Source: Nocardia pseudobrasiliensis NBRC 108224
GTDB lineage: Bacteria; Actinomycetota; Actinomycetes; Mycobacteriales; Mycobacteriaceae
Assembly (NCBI RefSeq): GCF_001613105.1
Contig: NZ_BDBS01000056.1
Location: 20,896-84,895 of the forward strand
Length of the DNA: 64,000 nucleotides
Direction of reading: 5' to 3'
Shown here: positions 17,161-24,870 of the stretch, one piece after another
Layout: each line of letters starts with the position of its first letter
Numbering within the stretch: position 1 is the stretch's first letter
Translations under genes and position numbers: made by a program
Notes under the pieces: model-generated
Databases searched by the model: none
Told to the model about the DNA's origin: nothing
The model's input: the letters and a program-made list of their open reading frames with translations, nothing else

Positions 17161-17883
17161 TCAGCCGCGGGCCTGATTCACCTCGGCCAGCGTGGTGAAG
17201 ATCGGGGTGTGCGGATCGGCGGCGATATCCTGTCGACGCAGGAACCCGTCGAGCAGCCCCCACACCAATTCACTCGCCTGATCGACGAATTCGCCCGCGT
17301 CGGCGGGCTCGTCCTCGAGCCACAGATCGGTGACGGCCACGACCACGCCCACCACCGCGCGCGCGAGATAGTCGATACCGGCCGTCTCGAGCGGCACGGC
17401 CTCGGCGACCGCGCGGGCCAGTTTGGTGAACCGGCGCGCGGCGTCGCGGCCCAGATCGAACTGCAGCACCGCCCCCTCGGTCCCCTGCGTCAGCGGGGCC
17501 TGAGCCAGGAAGCGGAAGACGTTGGGGTGCTGCAGAATTCCCTCGGCATAACCGGTGAACACCCGGCGCAGCGCCTCGCGCGGCGGCTGCAGCATCAGCG
17601 TCATATCCTCGCCGGTGGCGGCAAAGGCGTTGCGCGACACCCGATTCGCGATCTCGGTGTACAGATCGGCCTTGTCGGCGAACTGCCGGTACAGCCGCGG
17701 TTTGGTGATGCCCGCCTCGCGCGCGATGTCGTCCATACTCGGACGCGGACCAGCCCGGTCGATCACCCGGATCGCCGCGTCGACGATGTCGTCGCGCGTG
17801 ATCGGCGCGATGGTTCTACTGCTGGCACGGGACACGGCGACTCGGCTCCGATACTGGGGTCCAGTTCTCTGGTACTCGAGCAT
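17161..17883 (-). CDS. TetR-family regulator of the 18.0-21.1 kb operon
   Basis: 240 residues from ATG 17883; GTG 17835 is an alternative that would drop 16 residues without touching the HTH. HTH at about 28-75 (TRDDIVDAAIRVIDRAGPRPSMDDIAREAGITKPRLYRQFADKADLYTEI) and a helical ligand domain. The gap to the divergent hydrolase gene holds three near-identical 13-15 bp palindromes, one only 4 bp upstream of ATG 17883, which strongly suggests autoregulation and control of the divergent operon. Confidence 0.87.
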   Translation of the reverse strand: MLEYQRTGPQYRSRVAVSRASSRTIAPITRDDIVDAAIRVIDRAGPRPSMDDIAREAGITKPRLYRQFADKADLYTEIANRVSRNAFAATGEDMTLMLQPPREALRRVFTGYAEGILQHPNVFRFLAQAPLTQGTEGAVLQFDLGRDAARRFTKLARAVAEAVPLETAGIDYLARAVVGVVVAVTDLWLEDEPADAGEFVDQASELVWGLLDGFLRRQDIAADPHTPIFTTLAEVNQARG

Positions 17884-17886
17884 ACA

Positions 17887-17901
17887 CGTACCGCCGGTAC
17901 G
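17887..17901. promoter_or_regulatory. Putative TetR operator 1
   Basis: CGTACCG-C-CGGTACG, perfect 7-1-7 palindrome, 4 bp upstream of the TetR start codon. Same core (GTACYGnCRGTA) as the two sites near 17978 and 17999. Confidence 0.72.
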
Positions 17902-17977
17902 TCCATTTCCGCGATATCGGCCCGCTGTGATCCACCCCACAGCACTTCCAGCGCCCGCGGCATTGCTTCCTGCCCAT

Positions 17978-17991
17978 CGTACTGCCAGTAT
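17978..17991. promoter_or_regulatory. Putative TetR operator 2
   Basis: CGTACTGCCAGTAT, second copy of the GTACYGnCRGTA palindrome. Its start is 21 bp (two helical turns) from that of operator 3, so dimers would bind on the same DNA face. Confidence 0.7.
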
Positions 17992-17998
17992 CAAAAAC

Positions 17999-18013
17999 CG
18001 TACTGGCGGTACG
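17999..18013. promoter_or_regulatory. Putative TetR operator 3
   Basis: CGTACTGGCGGTACG, third copy, 36 bp before the hydrolase ATG. It is followed by a further TACGTACG, so the core is embedded in an extended palindromic run. Confidence 0.72.
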
Positions 18014-18049
18014 TACGGTGTGGCCCGGCCACACCCCGAGGTGAACGAG

Positions 18050-18910
18050 ATGACCCCACTGCCCGATATCGCTCCCCGCTCCCGCGTCGTGCCCGCACCG
18101 GGCGGCGACCTGGCCGTCCGCGAATACGGCGACCCCCGAGCCGACACCCTGGTGCTGGTGCACGGCCTCACCGACACCCAGCACATCTGGAAACCGGTCG
18201 CCCGCATGCTCGCCGACAGCTTCCACGTGGTGACCTACGACGTGCGCGGCCACGGCCGATCCGCGAAAGCCACACGGCCGCACCACTATCGACTGGAATG
18301 CCTTACCGAGGACCTCTACGCGGTCCTCGACGCGATCAGCCCCGACCGCCCGGTCCATCTGGCCGGACACGGCTGGGGCGCGATCCAGGTGTGGGAGGCC
18401 CTGACCGATCCGCGCGCCAATACCCGCATCGTCTCGGCCACCGCATTGGGCAACCCCGGCCTCGATCCGATCGCGCATGCCCTGCGCGAGAAGCGTTTTC
18501 CGCGCACGCGGTGGTGGCGGCTGCCCGGACTGGGCTGGCTGGTGCTGGGCCGCAGACTGCTGCGCTGGCCGCGCATCCGCCGCGCCCCGCGCGCGGACTT
18601 GGCCGTCGCACCGGCGGATCTGCTGGCCGGGGCGCGCATCGCCGCCGCCAATCTGCCCCACCGCCTGCGCAATCCGCGCGAACGCCGCATCGCGGCGCCC
18701 ATCCAGCTGATCGTCGATCGTGCCGACGCGGCCGTGCTGCCCGCCGCGGGCGCCCACGTACGCCGCGTGGTGGACCGGCTGTGGTGCTACCGCCTACCCG
18801 CCGATCACTGGCTGCCCATTACCGAACCACTACTGGTCGTGGAGGCGATCGCCAATTTCATCGACGATCTGCGCGCCGACAACCGCCCGATCGAATACAC
18901 CCCCCGCTGA
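18050..18910 (+). CDS. Alpha/beta-hydrolase-fold protein lacking the nucleophile
   Basis: 286 residues with a complete alpha/beta-hydrolase pattern: oxyanion-hole LVHGLTDTQHIW (about 39), DVRGHGRS (about 66) and C-terminal DHW carrying the usual catalytic His. The nucleophile elbow, normally GHSxG or GHDWG, reads G106-H-G-W-G110, so Gly108 replaces the Ser/Asp nucleophile. It should therefore not hydrolyse substrates by the usual mechanism and may be a sensor or binding protein. GAGG precedes ATG 18050. First gene of a three-gene operon under the triple operator. Confidence 0.85.
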   Translation: MTPLPDIAPRSRVVPAPGGDLAVREYGDPRADTLVLVHGLTDTQHIWKPVARMLADSFHVVTYDVRGHGRSAKATRPHHYRLECLTEDLYAVLDAISPDRPVHLAGHGWGAIQVWEALTDPRANTRIVSATALGNPGLDPIAHALREKRFPRTRWWRLPGLGWLVLGRRLLRWPRIRRAPRADLAVAPADLLAGARIAAANLPHRLRNPRERRIAAPIQLIVDRADAAVLPAAGAHVRRVVDRLWCYRLPADHWLPITEPLLVVEAIANFIDDLRADNRPIEYTPR

Positions 18911-18942
18911 GCGCGGGGTCCGAAAGACCCGGAGGCCCAACC

Positions 18943-19152
18943 ATGTCCGTCGAATCGCTGACCCGCACGCTCGGGGCTCCCCTCCCGGAGGAATTCAGCC
19001 GCCTGTCCGACGCCGAACTGGCCGAACTGGACCGGCTGCTGCGCGACGCACAGTCCCGGCGCGCGAAACGTCTTGCCGGCGCGATCGATTCGTCGATGGA
19101 CCTCGTGCCGCGGCTGCTGCGCCCGGCCATCAAGAAGGCGCTGGGCCTGTGA
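18943..19152 (+). CDS. Small helical protein, operon partner of the 43-residue-repeat protein
   Basis: 69 residues, no signal peptide. Two predicted amphipathic helices: PEEFSRLSDAELAELDRLLRDAQSRRAKRLA and DLVPRLLRPAIKKALGL. The last hydrophobic/basic helix could touch a membrane. GGAGG precedes ATG 18943 and the stop overlaps the next gene's GTG by 4 bp (GTGA), so stoichiometric co-production with the large repeat protein is likely. Not a family I recognise. Confidence 0.72.
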   Translation: MSVESLTRTLGAPLPEEFSRLSDAELAELDRLLRDAQSRRAKRLAGAIDSSMDLVPRLLRPAIKKALGL

Positions 19153-21092
19153 ACGGCAAACTGCTCGCACGCGCCGAGACCACCAAACTCGCCCGCCTGC
19201 TGGACATCTCCGACCCGGACGCGCTCGAATTCCTCATCGAACTATCCCCCGAGGCCATCCGCGCCTTCCGTGAACGCGCCACCGACCTGCTGTTCGACGC
19301 CGACGGCGTGAAACTCAAACGCGTCGCCGCGGCCGCCAAACTGGTGCCCACCCCGATCGCGGCCAAGGCCGCCGAACGCGCCTTCGGGCCCGGCCTGTGC
19401 GCGGCGGTCGCCGCCCAGGTGGAACCGGCCCGCGCGGTCGACATCGCCAAGGCGCTGCCCCCGCGGTTTCTGGCGGAGGCCACGATCCAACTGGATCCGC
19501 GCCGCACCGCCCAGATAATCCCCCGTGTCCCCACCCCCATGGTGGTGGCCGTCGCGCGTGAACTGCTCTCGCGGGGTGAGCATGTCACGCTCGGCCGATT
19601 CGTCGGGGTGGTCTCCGAGGAGATGATGCGGGCGGCGGCGGAGGTGATGGACGATACCGATCTGCTGCGCACCGGCTACCTGCTCGAGGACAAATCCTCG
19701 ATGGACAACCTGCTCGAGATCGTGGTCGACCGTCTCCCCGGCGTCGTGCGCGCCGCCCACGAACAGACCATGTGGGCCGAGGGCATCGACCTGCTCGACA
19801 CGGTCAACCCGCTCAACCGCGCCCGCATCGGCGACCTCAGCGCCCAACTCGGCGACGAGGTCCTCGACAGCCTGGTCCACGCGGTCCACGAACTCGACGC
19901 CTGGGCCACCCTGCTGCCCGTCACCGCGGCCATGAGCCCGCAGAGCCTCACCCTGTTCGCCGCGCGCCCGATCGTGCACACCGAACCGATCCTCACCGCG
20001 ATCATGGACGTCGCACTCAACCACGGCCTGTGGCTGGACCTGCTCCCCCTCGCGATCCACCTACCCGCGGCCCCCCTGGCCTTCATCGCCGCCCGCGTCG
20101 CCGACAAACCCGACCACGAACTGGCCGACCTCATCGGCCAGGCCGACGCCGCCGACCTGTGGGACGCCATGATCCCCATCGCCCTCGCCATGACCGGCCC
20201 CGACCGCCGCCGCATGGCCGGACTGCCGATCATGCAGGACCCCGGCGTACTCAGCGCCATCACCACCACCTGCGCCCGGCACGAATTGTGGTCGCAGGTC
20301 CTGCCTTTGATCGACGCGCTCCCCGAGGCCGGCAAGAAAACCCTTGGCCTCTGCCTGGCCGAACTCGGCGACGATCAGCGCCGCGCCGCGGTCCTCGCGG
20401 CCGCCGACAGCGAGAACTTCGCGGTGCTGGTCGATCTCGCCATCGACGAGGGCCTGTGGCTCGAGCTGCTGCCGTTGACCGTCGAATTGACCGGTGCGCA
20501 AAGGGAATTCGTCGCCGCTCGGGTGGCGTTGCGCAGCGACGACCGCCTCGGTGCGCTCATCCGCGAGGCCGACGCGGCCGGGCTCTGGGACGCGCTGATT
20601 CCCATCGCGCTGGCCATGTCCGAGGCCGATCGTCGCCGCATGGCCGGACTGCCGGTTCTCGCCGATCCCGAGGTGCTGGGCAAGGTCGTCGCCACCGCGG
20701 CCGAGCGCGAGTTGTGGTCGGAGGCGCTGCCTCTGGTGGGAGCGCTGCCGGAGGCGGTCAAGCCGATCATCGCGTCGTGTCTGGGGCCGCTGGGGCGTGA
20801 GCAGCTGCTCGCGGCGGTGCGGGCGGCCGCCAACAGTGCCGATATCCCGACTCTGGTCGAGATCGCGCTCGCCCAGGACGAGACCGGGCGCGCCCGTGTG
20901 CTCGACATCATCGCCGGCATGCCCGATCTCGACGAATTCCTGGCCGCGCTGACACCGGACATTCCCGACGTGGTGTGGGACGCGTTCGTCGAGATCCGCG
21001 CCGAGATACCCGACGCGCTGCGCGAACAGCTGGCCACGCGGGCGCGCGAACTCGATCGCCTCGACCACGCCGCCCGGCTCATCGCCGAATAG
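19149..21092 (+). CDS. Alpha-solenoid protein with eight 43-residue Trp repeats
   Basis: 647 residues, almost entirely helical, no signal peptide. Tryptophans at 209, 252, 295, 338, 381, 437, 480 and 523 are spaced 43, 43, 43, 43, 56, 43, 43 residues. Most sit in the same frame, (L/A)W-x-x-(L/M/V/A)-(L/I)-P-(L/I/V), for example LWLDLLPL, LWDAMIPI, LWSQVLPL and LWLELLPL. Residues 293-434 and 435-576 are a second-order duplication of 142 residues sharing RRRMAGLP. The layout suggests two-helix repeats stacking into a superhelical scaffold, somewhat like HEAT or MgtE N-terminal repeats. GTG 19149 overlaps the previous stop. Function unknown; scaffold or binding role inferred. Confidence 0.8.
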   Translation: MNGKLLARAETTKLARLLDISDPDALEFLIELSPEAIRAFRERATDLLFDADGVKLKRVAAAAKLVPTPIAAKAAERAFGPGLCAAVAAQVEPARAVDIAKALPPRFLAEATIQLDPRRTAQIIPRVPTPMVVAVARELLSRGEHVTLGRFVGVVSEEMMRAAAEVMDDTDLLRTGYLLEDKSSMDNLLEIVVDRLPGVVRAAHEQTMWAEGIDLLDTVNPLNRARIGDLSAQLGDEVLDSLVHAVHELDAWATLLPVTAAMSPQSLTLFAARPIVHTEPILTAIMDVALNHGLWLDLLPLAIHLPAAPLAFIAARVADKPDHELADLIGQADAADLWDAMIPIALAMTGPDRRRMAGLPIMQDPGVLSAITTTCARHELWSQVLPLIDALPEAGKKTLGLCLAELGDDQRRAAVLAAADSENFAVLVDLAIDEGLWLELLPLTVELTGAQREFVAARVALRSDDRLGALIREADAAGLWDALIPIALAMSEADRRRMAGLPVLADPEVLGKVVATAAERELWSEALPLVGALPEAVKPIIASCLGPLGREQLLAAVRAAANSADIPTLVEIALAQDETGRARVLDIIAGMPDLDEFLAALTPDIPDVVWDAFVEIRAEIPDALREQLATRARELDRLDHAARLIAE

Positions 21093-21193
21093 CCGCCAGC
21101 CCTCGACCCGGGCGGCGATGCGGGCTTACGATTCCGGCAACAGTCCAGTTATCCGGTTCGTGTCTCGTCTCGCCCCGAGCGAAGGGAATGGTC

Positions 21194-21639
21194 ATGACCA
21201 GGTTGTCGAAGGCTGTGCTACCCGTCGCTGCGGCCGCCGCGCTGCTGTGCGCTCCGCTGCCGACCGCCACGGCAAATGTCGGCGGTATCGCGGTGATGTA
21301 CACCGGATCCGAGGGTCCGGTGCTGGGCTGTCCGCACGAGGTCGGATTCGGGCTGTCGGATCCGGTGCTGCCCGACACCCACATCTACATCGACGGCGTC
21401 GAGACCGGTCCCCTCAATCCGTACCCCTACAGCGGCTACTGGGTGCGCTGGACCCCGGACCGGCTCGGCTGGCGCACACCATCGAGGTCGTCAATTCCGC
21501 ACCGGGCGGGCCGGAATCGCGCAATCGCCTCGACATCGAGGTGCACCGGATCGGCGTGAACGCGGGCAGTTCGTGCATCGCCAACGGATTCCCGCTACCG
21601 ATGGACATCCAGAAGGGCACGCTGGGCCAATTCGTGTGA
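21194..21639 (+). pseudogene. Secreted small protein disrupted by a 2-nt frameshift
   Basis: ATG 21194 opens a signal peptide (MTRLSKAVLPVAAAAALLCAPLPTATA) followed by a mature region with GCPHEVGFGLSDPVLPDTHIYIDGVE. At about 21473 the reading frame is lost: this frame ends at 21559 with arginine-rich nonsense, while the neighbouring frame continues sensibly as HTIEVVNSAPGGPESRNRLDIEV...MDIQKGTLGQFV to a stop at 21639. Removing two bases (GC of TGGCGCAC) gives a 147-residue protein reading LGW-HTIEVVN. It is either a true pseudogene or a sequencing error. Not a family I can name. Confidence 0.7.
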
Positions 21640-21727
21640 ACCACGGGCGTGCGCGGGCGCACACCTGGGGCGATGCGACAATAGGCGCGGCAAACCGTCC
21701 CCGCACGAAGGATCACCCCGCAGCACG

Positions 21728-23194
21728 ATGGCCGATCACGACTCGACCACGACCACCGCCGCCACGCCCGCACCGGTCATCGACCGCGACGAACTGGCGG
21801 TCTGTCTGCGCGTGCTGGAACAGGCCGGACAGCTCGACAAGACCCACCCCGACTCGATCACCGTGCAGCGCGCGGTCGGGCATATGTTCAAAACGCTCAA
21901 AAAGAGCCGCCGTACCGCCGCGCGCGATGCCGTCTCGGCCGCCGATCGCGCGGTCGTCGCCGCCACCGCCACCGGTTCGCCCAACCGCATCGACGACGAG
22001 ACCGCCGGAATTCCGCTGTCCTCCAATGCCTCCGGCGGCAGCGCCGGACAGCTGCTGCGCCCGCGCCCCTGCTATATCTGCAAGCAGCGCTACACCCGTG
22101 TCGACGCCTTCTACCACCAGCTGTGCCCCGACTGCGCCGCCGAGAACCATGCCAAACGCGACGCCCGCACCGACCTCACCGGTCGCCGCGCCCTGCTCAC
22201 GGGCGGGCGCGCCAAAATCGGCATGTACATCGCGCTGCGCCTGCTGCGCGACGGCGCGCACACCACCGTCACCACCCGCTTCCCCAATGACGCGATCCGC
22301 CGCTTCAAGGCCCAGCCCGACAGCGCCGACTGGATCCACCGCCTGCGCATCGTCGGCATCGATCTGCGCGATCCCGCCCAGGTGGTCGCCCTCGCCGACG
22401 ATGTCGCAGCGGCCGGACCGCTCGACATCCTCATCAACAATGCCGCCCAGACCGTTCGCCGCTCCCCCGGCGCCTACAGCGCCCTGGTCGACGCCGAGAG
22501 CGGACCACTGCCCGCGGGCGAATTACCCGACACCGTCAGCTTCGGCAAGACCATGCAGGCCCACCCGACCGCGCTGACCGCCTCGCTCACCTCCACCCTG
22601 ACCGCTGCCGAGATCACCGACCTCGCCCTCGTCGCGGGATCGGCCACGCCGGAACGCATTTCGCGCGGCGTGGCCATCGACGCGGGCGGCCTGGTCCCCG
22701 ATCTCGCGCACACCAACAGCTGGGTGCAGACCGTCGGCGAGGTCGACGCCACCGAACTGCTCGAGGTCCAACTCTGCAATTCGACCGCGCCGTTCATCCT
22801 CATCTCCCGCCTACGCCCCGCCATGGCCGCCGCCGACGCGCGCCGCAAATACGTCGTCAACGTCTCGGCCATGGAGGGCGTCTTCGACCGCGGCTACAAG
22901 GGCGCGGGCCATCCGCACACCAATATGGCCAAGGCCGCGCTCAATATGCTCACCCGAACCAGCGCCAACGAGATGTTCGAGGCCGACCGCATTCTCATGA
23001 CCGCCGTCGACACCGGCTGGATCACCGACGAACGCCCGCACTACACCAAGATCCGCTTGGCCGAGGAGGGCTTCCACGCGCCCCTGGACCTGGTCGACGG
23101 CGCGGCCCGCGTCTACGACCCCATCGTTCGCGGCGAGGCGGGCACCGACCTGTACGGCTGCTTCCTCAAGGATTACGCCCCGTCCCGCTGGTGA
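21728..23194 (+). CDS. SDR-family protein with N-terminal zinc ribbon and no catalytic Tyr
   Basis: 488 residues. Residues 1-110 are a helical N-terminal region; Cys115, Cys118, Cys133 and Cys136 (CYIC...CPDC) form a four-cysteine zinc ribbon. A Rossmann SDR domain follows from about 150: LLTGGRAKIGMYIALRLL nucleotide-binding loop, DILINNAAQT and VVNVSAMEG with the active-site Ser. The YxxxK motif reads T398-N-M-A-K402, so the catalytic tyrosine is missing. It may bind NAD(P) and another ligand without normal redox chemistry. Role unknown. Confidence 0.85.
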   Translation: MADHDSTTTTAATPAPVIDRDELAVCLRVLEQAGQLDKTHPDSITVQRAVGHMFKTLKKSRRTAARDAVSAADRAVVAATATGSPNRIDDETAGIPLSSNASGGSAGQLLRPRPCYICKQRYTRVDAFYHQLCPDCAAENHAKRDARTDLTGRRALLTGGRAKIGMYIALRLLRDGAHTTVTTRFPNDAIRRFKAQPDSADWIHRLRIVGIDLRDPAQVVALADDVAAAGPLDILINNAAQTVRRSPGAYSALVDAESGPLPAGELPDTVSFGKTMQAHPTALTASLTSTLTAAEITDLALVAGSATPERISRGVAIDAGGLVPDLAHTNSWVQTVGEVDATELLEVQLCNSTAPFILISRLRPAMAAADARRKYVVNVSAMEGVFDRGYKGAGHPHTNMAKAALNMLTRTSANEMFEADRILMTAVDTGWITDERPHYTKIRLAEEGFHAPLDLVDGAARVYDPIVRGEAGTDLYGCFLKDYAPSRW

Positions 23195-23664
23195 GTCACC
23201 GGTCACTGCGCGAATGCGGTCCTGGCAAGCTCGGTGTCCATGTACCCGCGCACACTCGGCGGCGACGCCGAGCTTGCCCTTGTCGATGTAGTTCTCCTTC
23301 AACCACTCCGCGTACCGCTTCGACTGTTCGCCGCCATTGGCGAAGAGGTTGTACGGCATGGTCAATGGTCATCACCTACTCCTCTCGTGGTGCGCCGACG
23401 ACACCAACTACGTAGAGCAACTCCCCAGCACCCTCATTGCTTCTTTTTTTGCAGTCCGTCGGGTTGTATGTCGAGCGAGCCGACGCTTGGGCCATACATA
23501 GTTAGATGCGCATATCGTCGTATAGGTATTACTAACACTTTCGCCTCGCCCGCGCATCGCACACTGTGCGGTCGGTTCGCAACCCCAGGAATCTCGGCGT
23601 TCGCCCCGACCGGATGCCCGCGCATAATCGGTGGCGGGGACGGGTCCTGGAGTTTGGAGGGCAG
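23195..23664. other. Intergenic region with AT-richer segment
   Basis: About 470 bp separate the SDR and methyltransferase genes. Apart from the frame-broken remnant at 23203-23359, positions ~23390-23560 are visibly poorer in GC than the rest of the window, with an eight-T run near 23443 and short A/T runs (CATACATAGTTAGATG, GTATAGGTATTACTAA). No convincing gene, tRNA or insertion-sequence end was found there. The composition suggests recently acquired DNA or a strong promoter region for the methyltransferase. Confidence 0.6.
23203..23359 (-). pseudogene. Remnant of a small gene, frame-broken
   Basis: On the minus strand ATG 23359 opens a clearly protein-like stretch (MPYNLFANGGEQSKRY, then AEWLKENYIDKGK), preceded by GAGAGGAG. 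The continuation in the same frame runs into antisense of the SDR gene. A neighbouring frame supplies a natural-looking C-terminus, VRGYMDTELARTAFAQ, ending in TGA at 23203. The 157-nt span is not a multiple of three, so a short gene of about 51 codons appears frameshifted. I do not recognise the family. Confidence 0.35.
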
Positions 23665-24441
23665 ATGGGCGGAACGCGAATCGGTGCGAAACTGCGGGAG
23701 CGGATTCCGTTCGCTCGATGGTCATGGGTGCGACTCGGGTTGGGATTGCCCACCTTTCAGCGCACGGGTCAGGTCGGCGACGGGCGGGAGGCGGCGCTGC
23801 GCGATCACGTTCTCGCACACGCCACCGCCGGGGATCCCGACGATGTACTGGCCACCATCGACGATTTCGCGCGCAATCGCAGCATGCTGGTGACCATCGG
23901 CGACGAGAAGGGACTGATACTCGACGCGGCCGTACGCCGCACCACCCCGCGCACACTGCTGGAATTGGGTACCTACTGCGGCTACAGCGCGGTGCGCATC
24001 GGCCGGGCCATGCCCGCGGGCGCGCGACTGGTCTCGGTGGAGGCCAGCGCCGCCAATGCCGAGATCGCCCGCGACATCATCGAACACGCGGGCCTGAGTC
24101 GCCGCGTCGGCGTGGTGGTCGGTCGCATCGGCGACGGCGGCGGCACCCTGCGCCGACTCATCGCCGAACACGGATTCGGTTTCGGCACACTGGATTTCGT
24201 CTTCATAGATCACAACAAGACCGCGTATCTACCCGATCTGCGCAGCCTGCTGGCGGCGGGGTGGCTGCATACGGGCACGGTCGTGGTCGCCGACAATATG
24301 CGCCTGCCCGGCGCGCCCGACTATCTGCGTTATATGCGCGAGCACGAGGGCGACAGCTGGCATACCGTCGACCATCCGGCGCATGTCGAATACCAGTCGC
24401 TGCTCAAGGATCTGGTGCTCGAGTCGGAATACCTCGGGTGA
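23665..24441 (+). CDS. Class I SAM-dependent O-methyltransferase (COMT-like)
   Basis: 258 residues. SAM motif I is LLELGTYCGYSAVRIGRAM (about 93-111), followed by the acidic SVEAS loop and the catechol-type metal/catalytic segment DFVFIDHNKTAYLPDL (about 177) and VVVADNMRLPGAPDYL. This layout is that of bacterial catechol O-methyltransferase relatives common in mycobacteria; the acceptor is unknown. GGAGGG precedes ATG 23665. The N-terminal 30 residues are basic and hydrophobic but do not form a convincing signal peptide. Confidence 0.88.
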   Translation: MGGTRIGAKLRERIPFARWSWVRLGLGLPTFQRTGQVGDGREAALRDHVLAHATAGDPDDVLATIDDFARNRSMLVTIGDEKGLILDAAVRRTTPRTLLELGTYCGYSAVRIGRAMPAGARLVSVEASAANAEIARDIIEHAGLSRRVGVVVGRIGDGGGTLRRLIAEHGFGFGTLDFVFIDHNKTAYLPDLRSLLAAGWLHTGTVVVADNMRLPGAPDYLRYMREHEGDSWHTVDHPAHVEYQSLLKDLVLESEYLG

Positions 24442-24480
24442 ATTCACCGACGCGCCGAATCCAGCGCTTACGCTGAACGT

Positions 24481-24870
24481 ATGTATCGGCTGCTGGCGGA
24501 TGCGACCGCGGTGGCGCATTTCCTGTTCGTCGCCTATCTGGTGGCGGGCGGCTTCCTGGCCTGGCGCTGGCGACGGACGATCTGGACCCATCTGGCCGCG
24601 GTCGCCTGGGGTTTCGGCACGGTACTGTTCGGATTCGACTGTCCGCTCACCCATCTCGAGGATTGGGCCCGCCACCGCGCGGGCGAGGCGGGGCTGCCGC
24701 CGAGCGGATTCATCGACCACTACATCACCGGCGTGCTCTATCCCCGCGACGCCCTGGAGTTGGTGCGGGTGCTGGTGCTGCTCACGGTCGTGGCGTCGTG
24801 GATCGGATATCGGCGGCTGACTCGGCGGCGCGGCACGGCCGCCGGTCCGGTCAGCCCAGCCGGGCGGTGA
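24481..24870 (+). CDS. DUF2784 membrane protein
   Basis: 129 residues with three or four membrane segments and the DUF2784 hallmarks: MYRLLADATAVAHFLFVAYLVAGGFLAWRW at the N-terminus, FGFDCPLTHLEDWAR (about 50-65) and GFIDHYITGVLYP (about 78-90). Conserved in bacteria, function unknown. The end overlaps the convergent thioesterase gene by 20 bp. Confidence 0.88.
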   Translation: MYRLLADATAVAHFLFVAYLVAGGFLAWRWRRTIWTHLAAVAWGFGTVLFGFDCPLTHLEDWARHRAGEAGLPPSGFIDHYITGVLYPRDALELVRVLVLLTVVASWIGYRRLTRRRGTAAGPVSPAGR

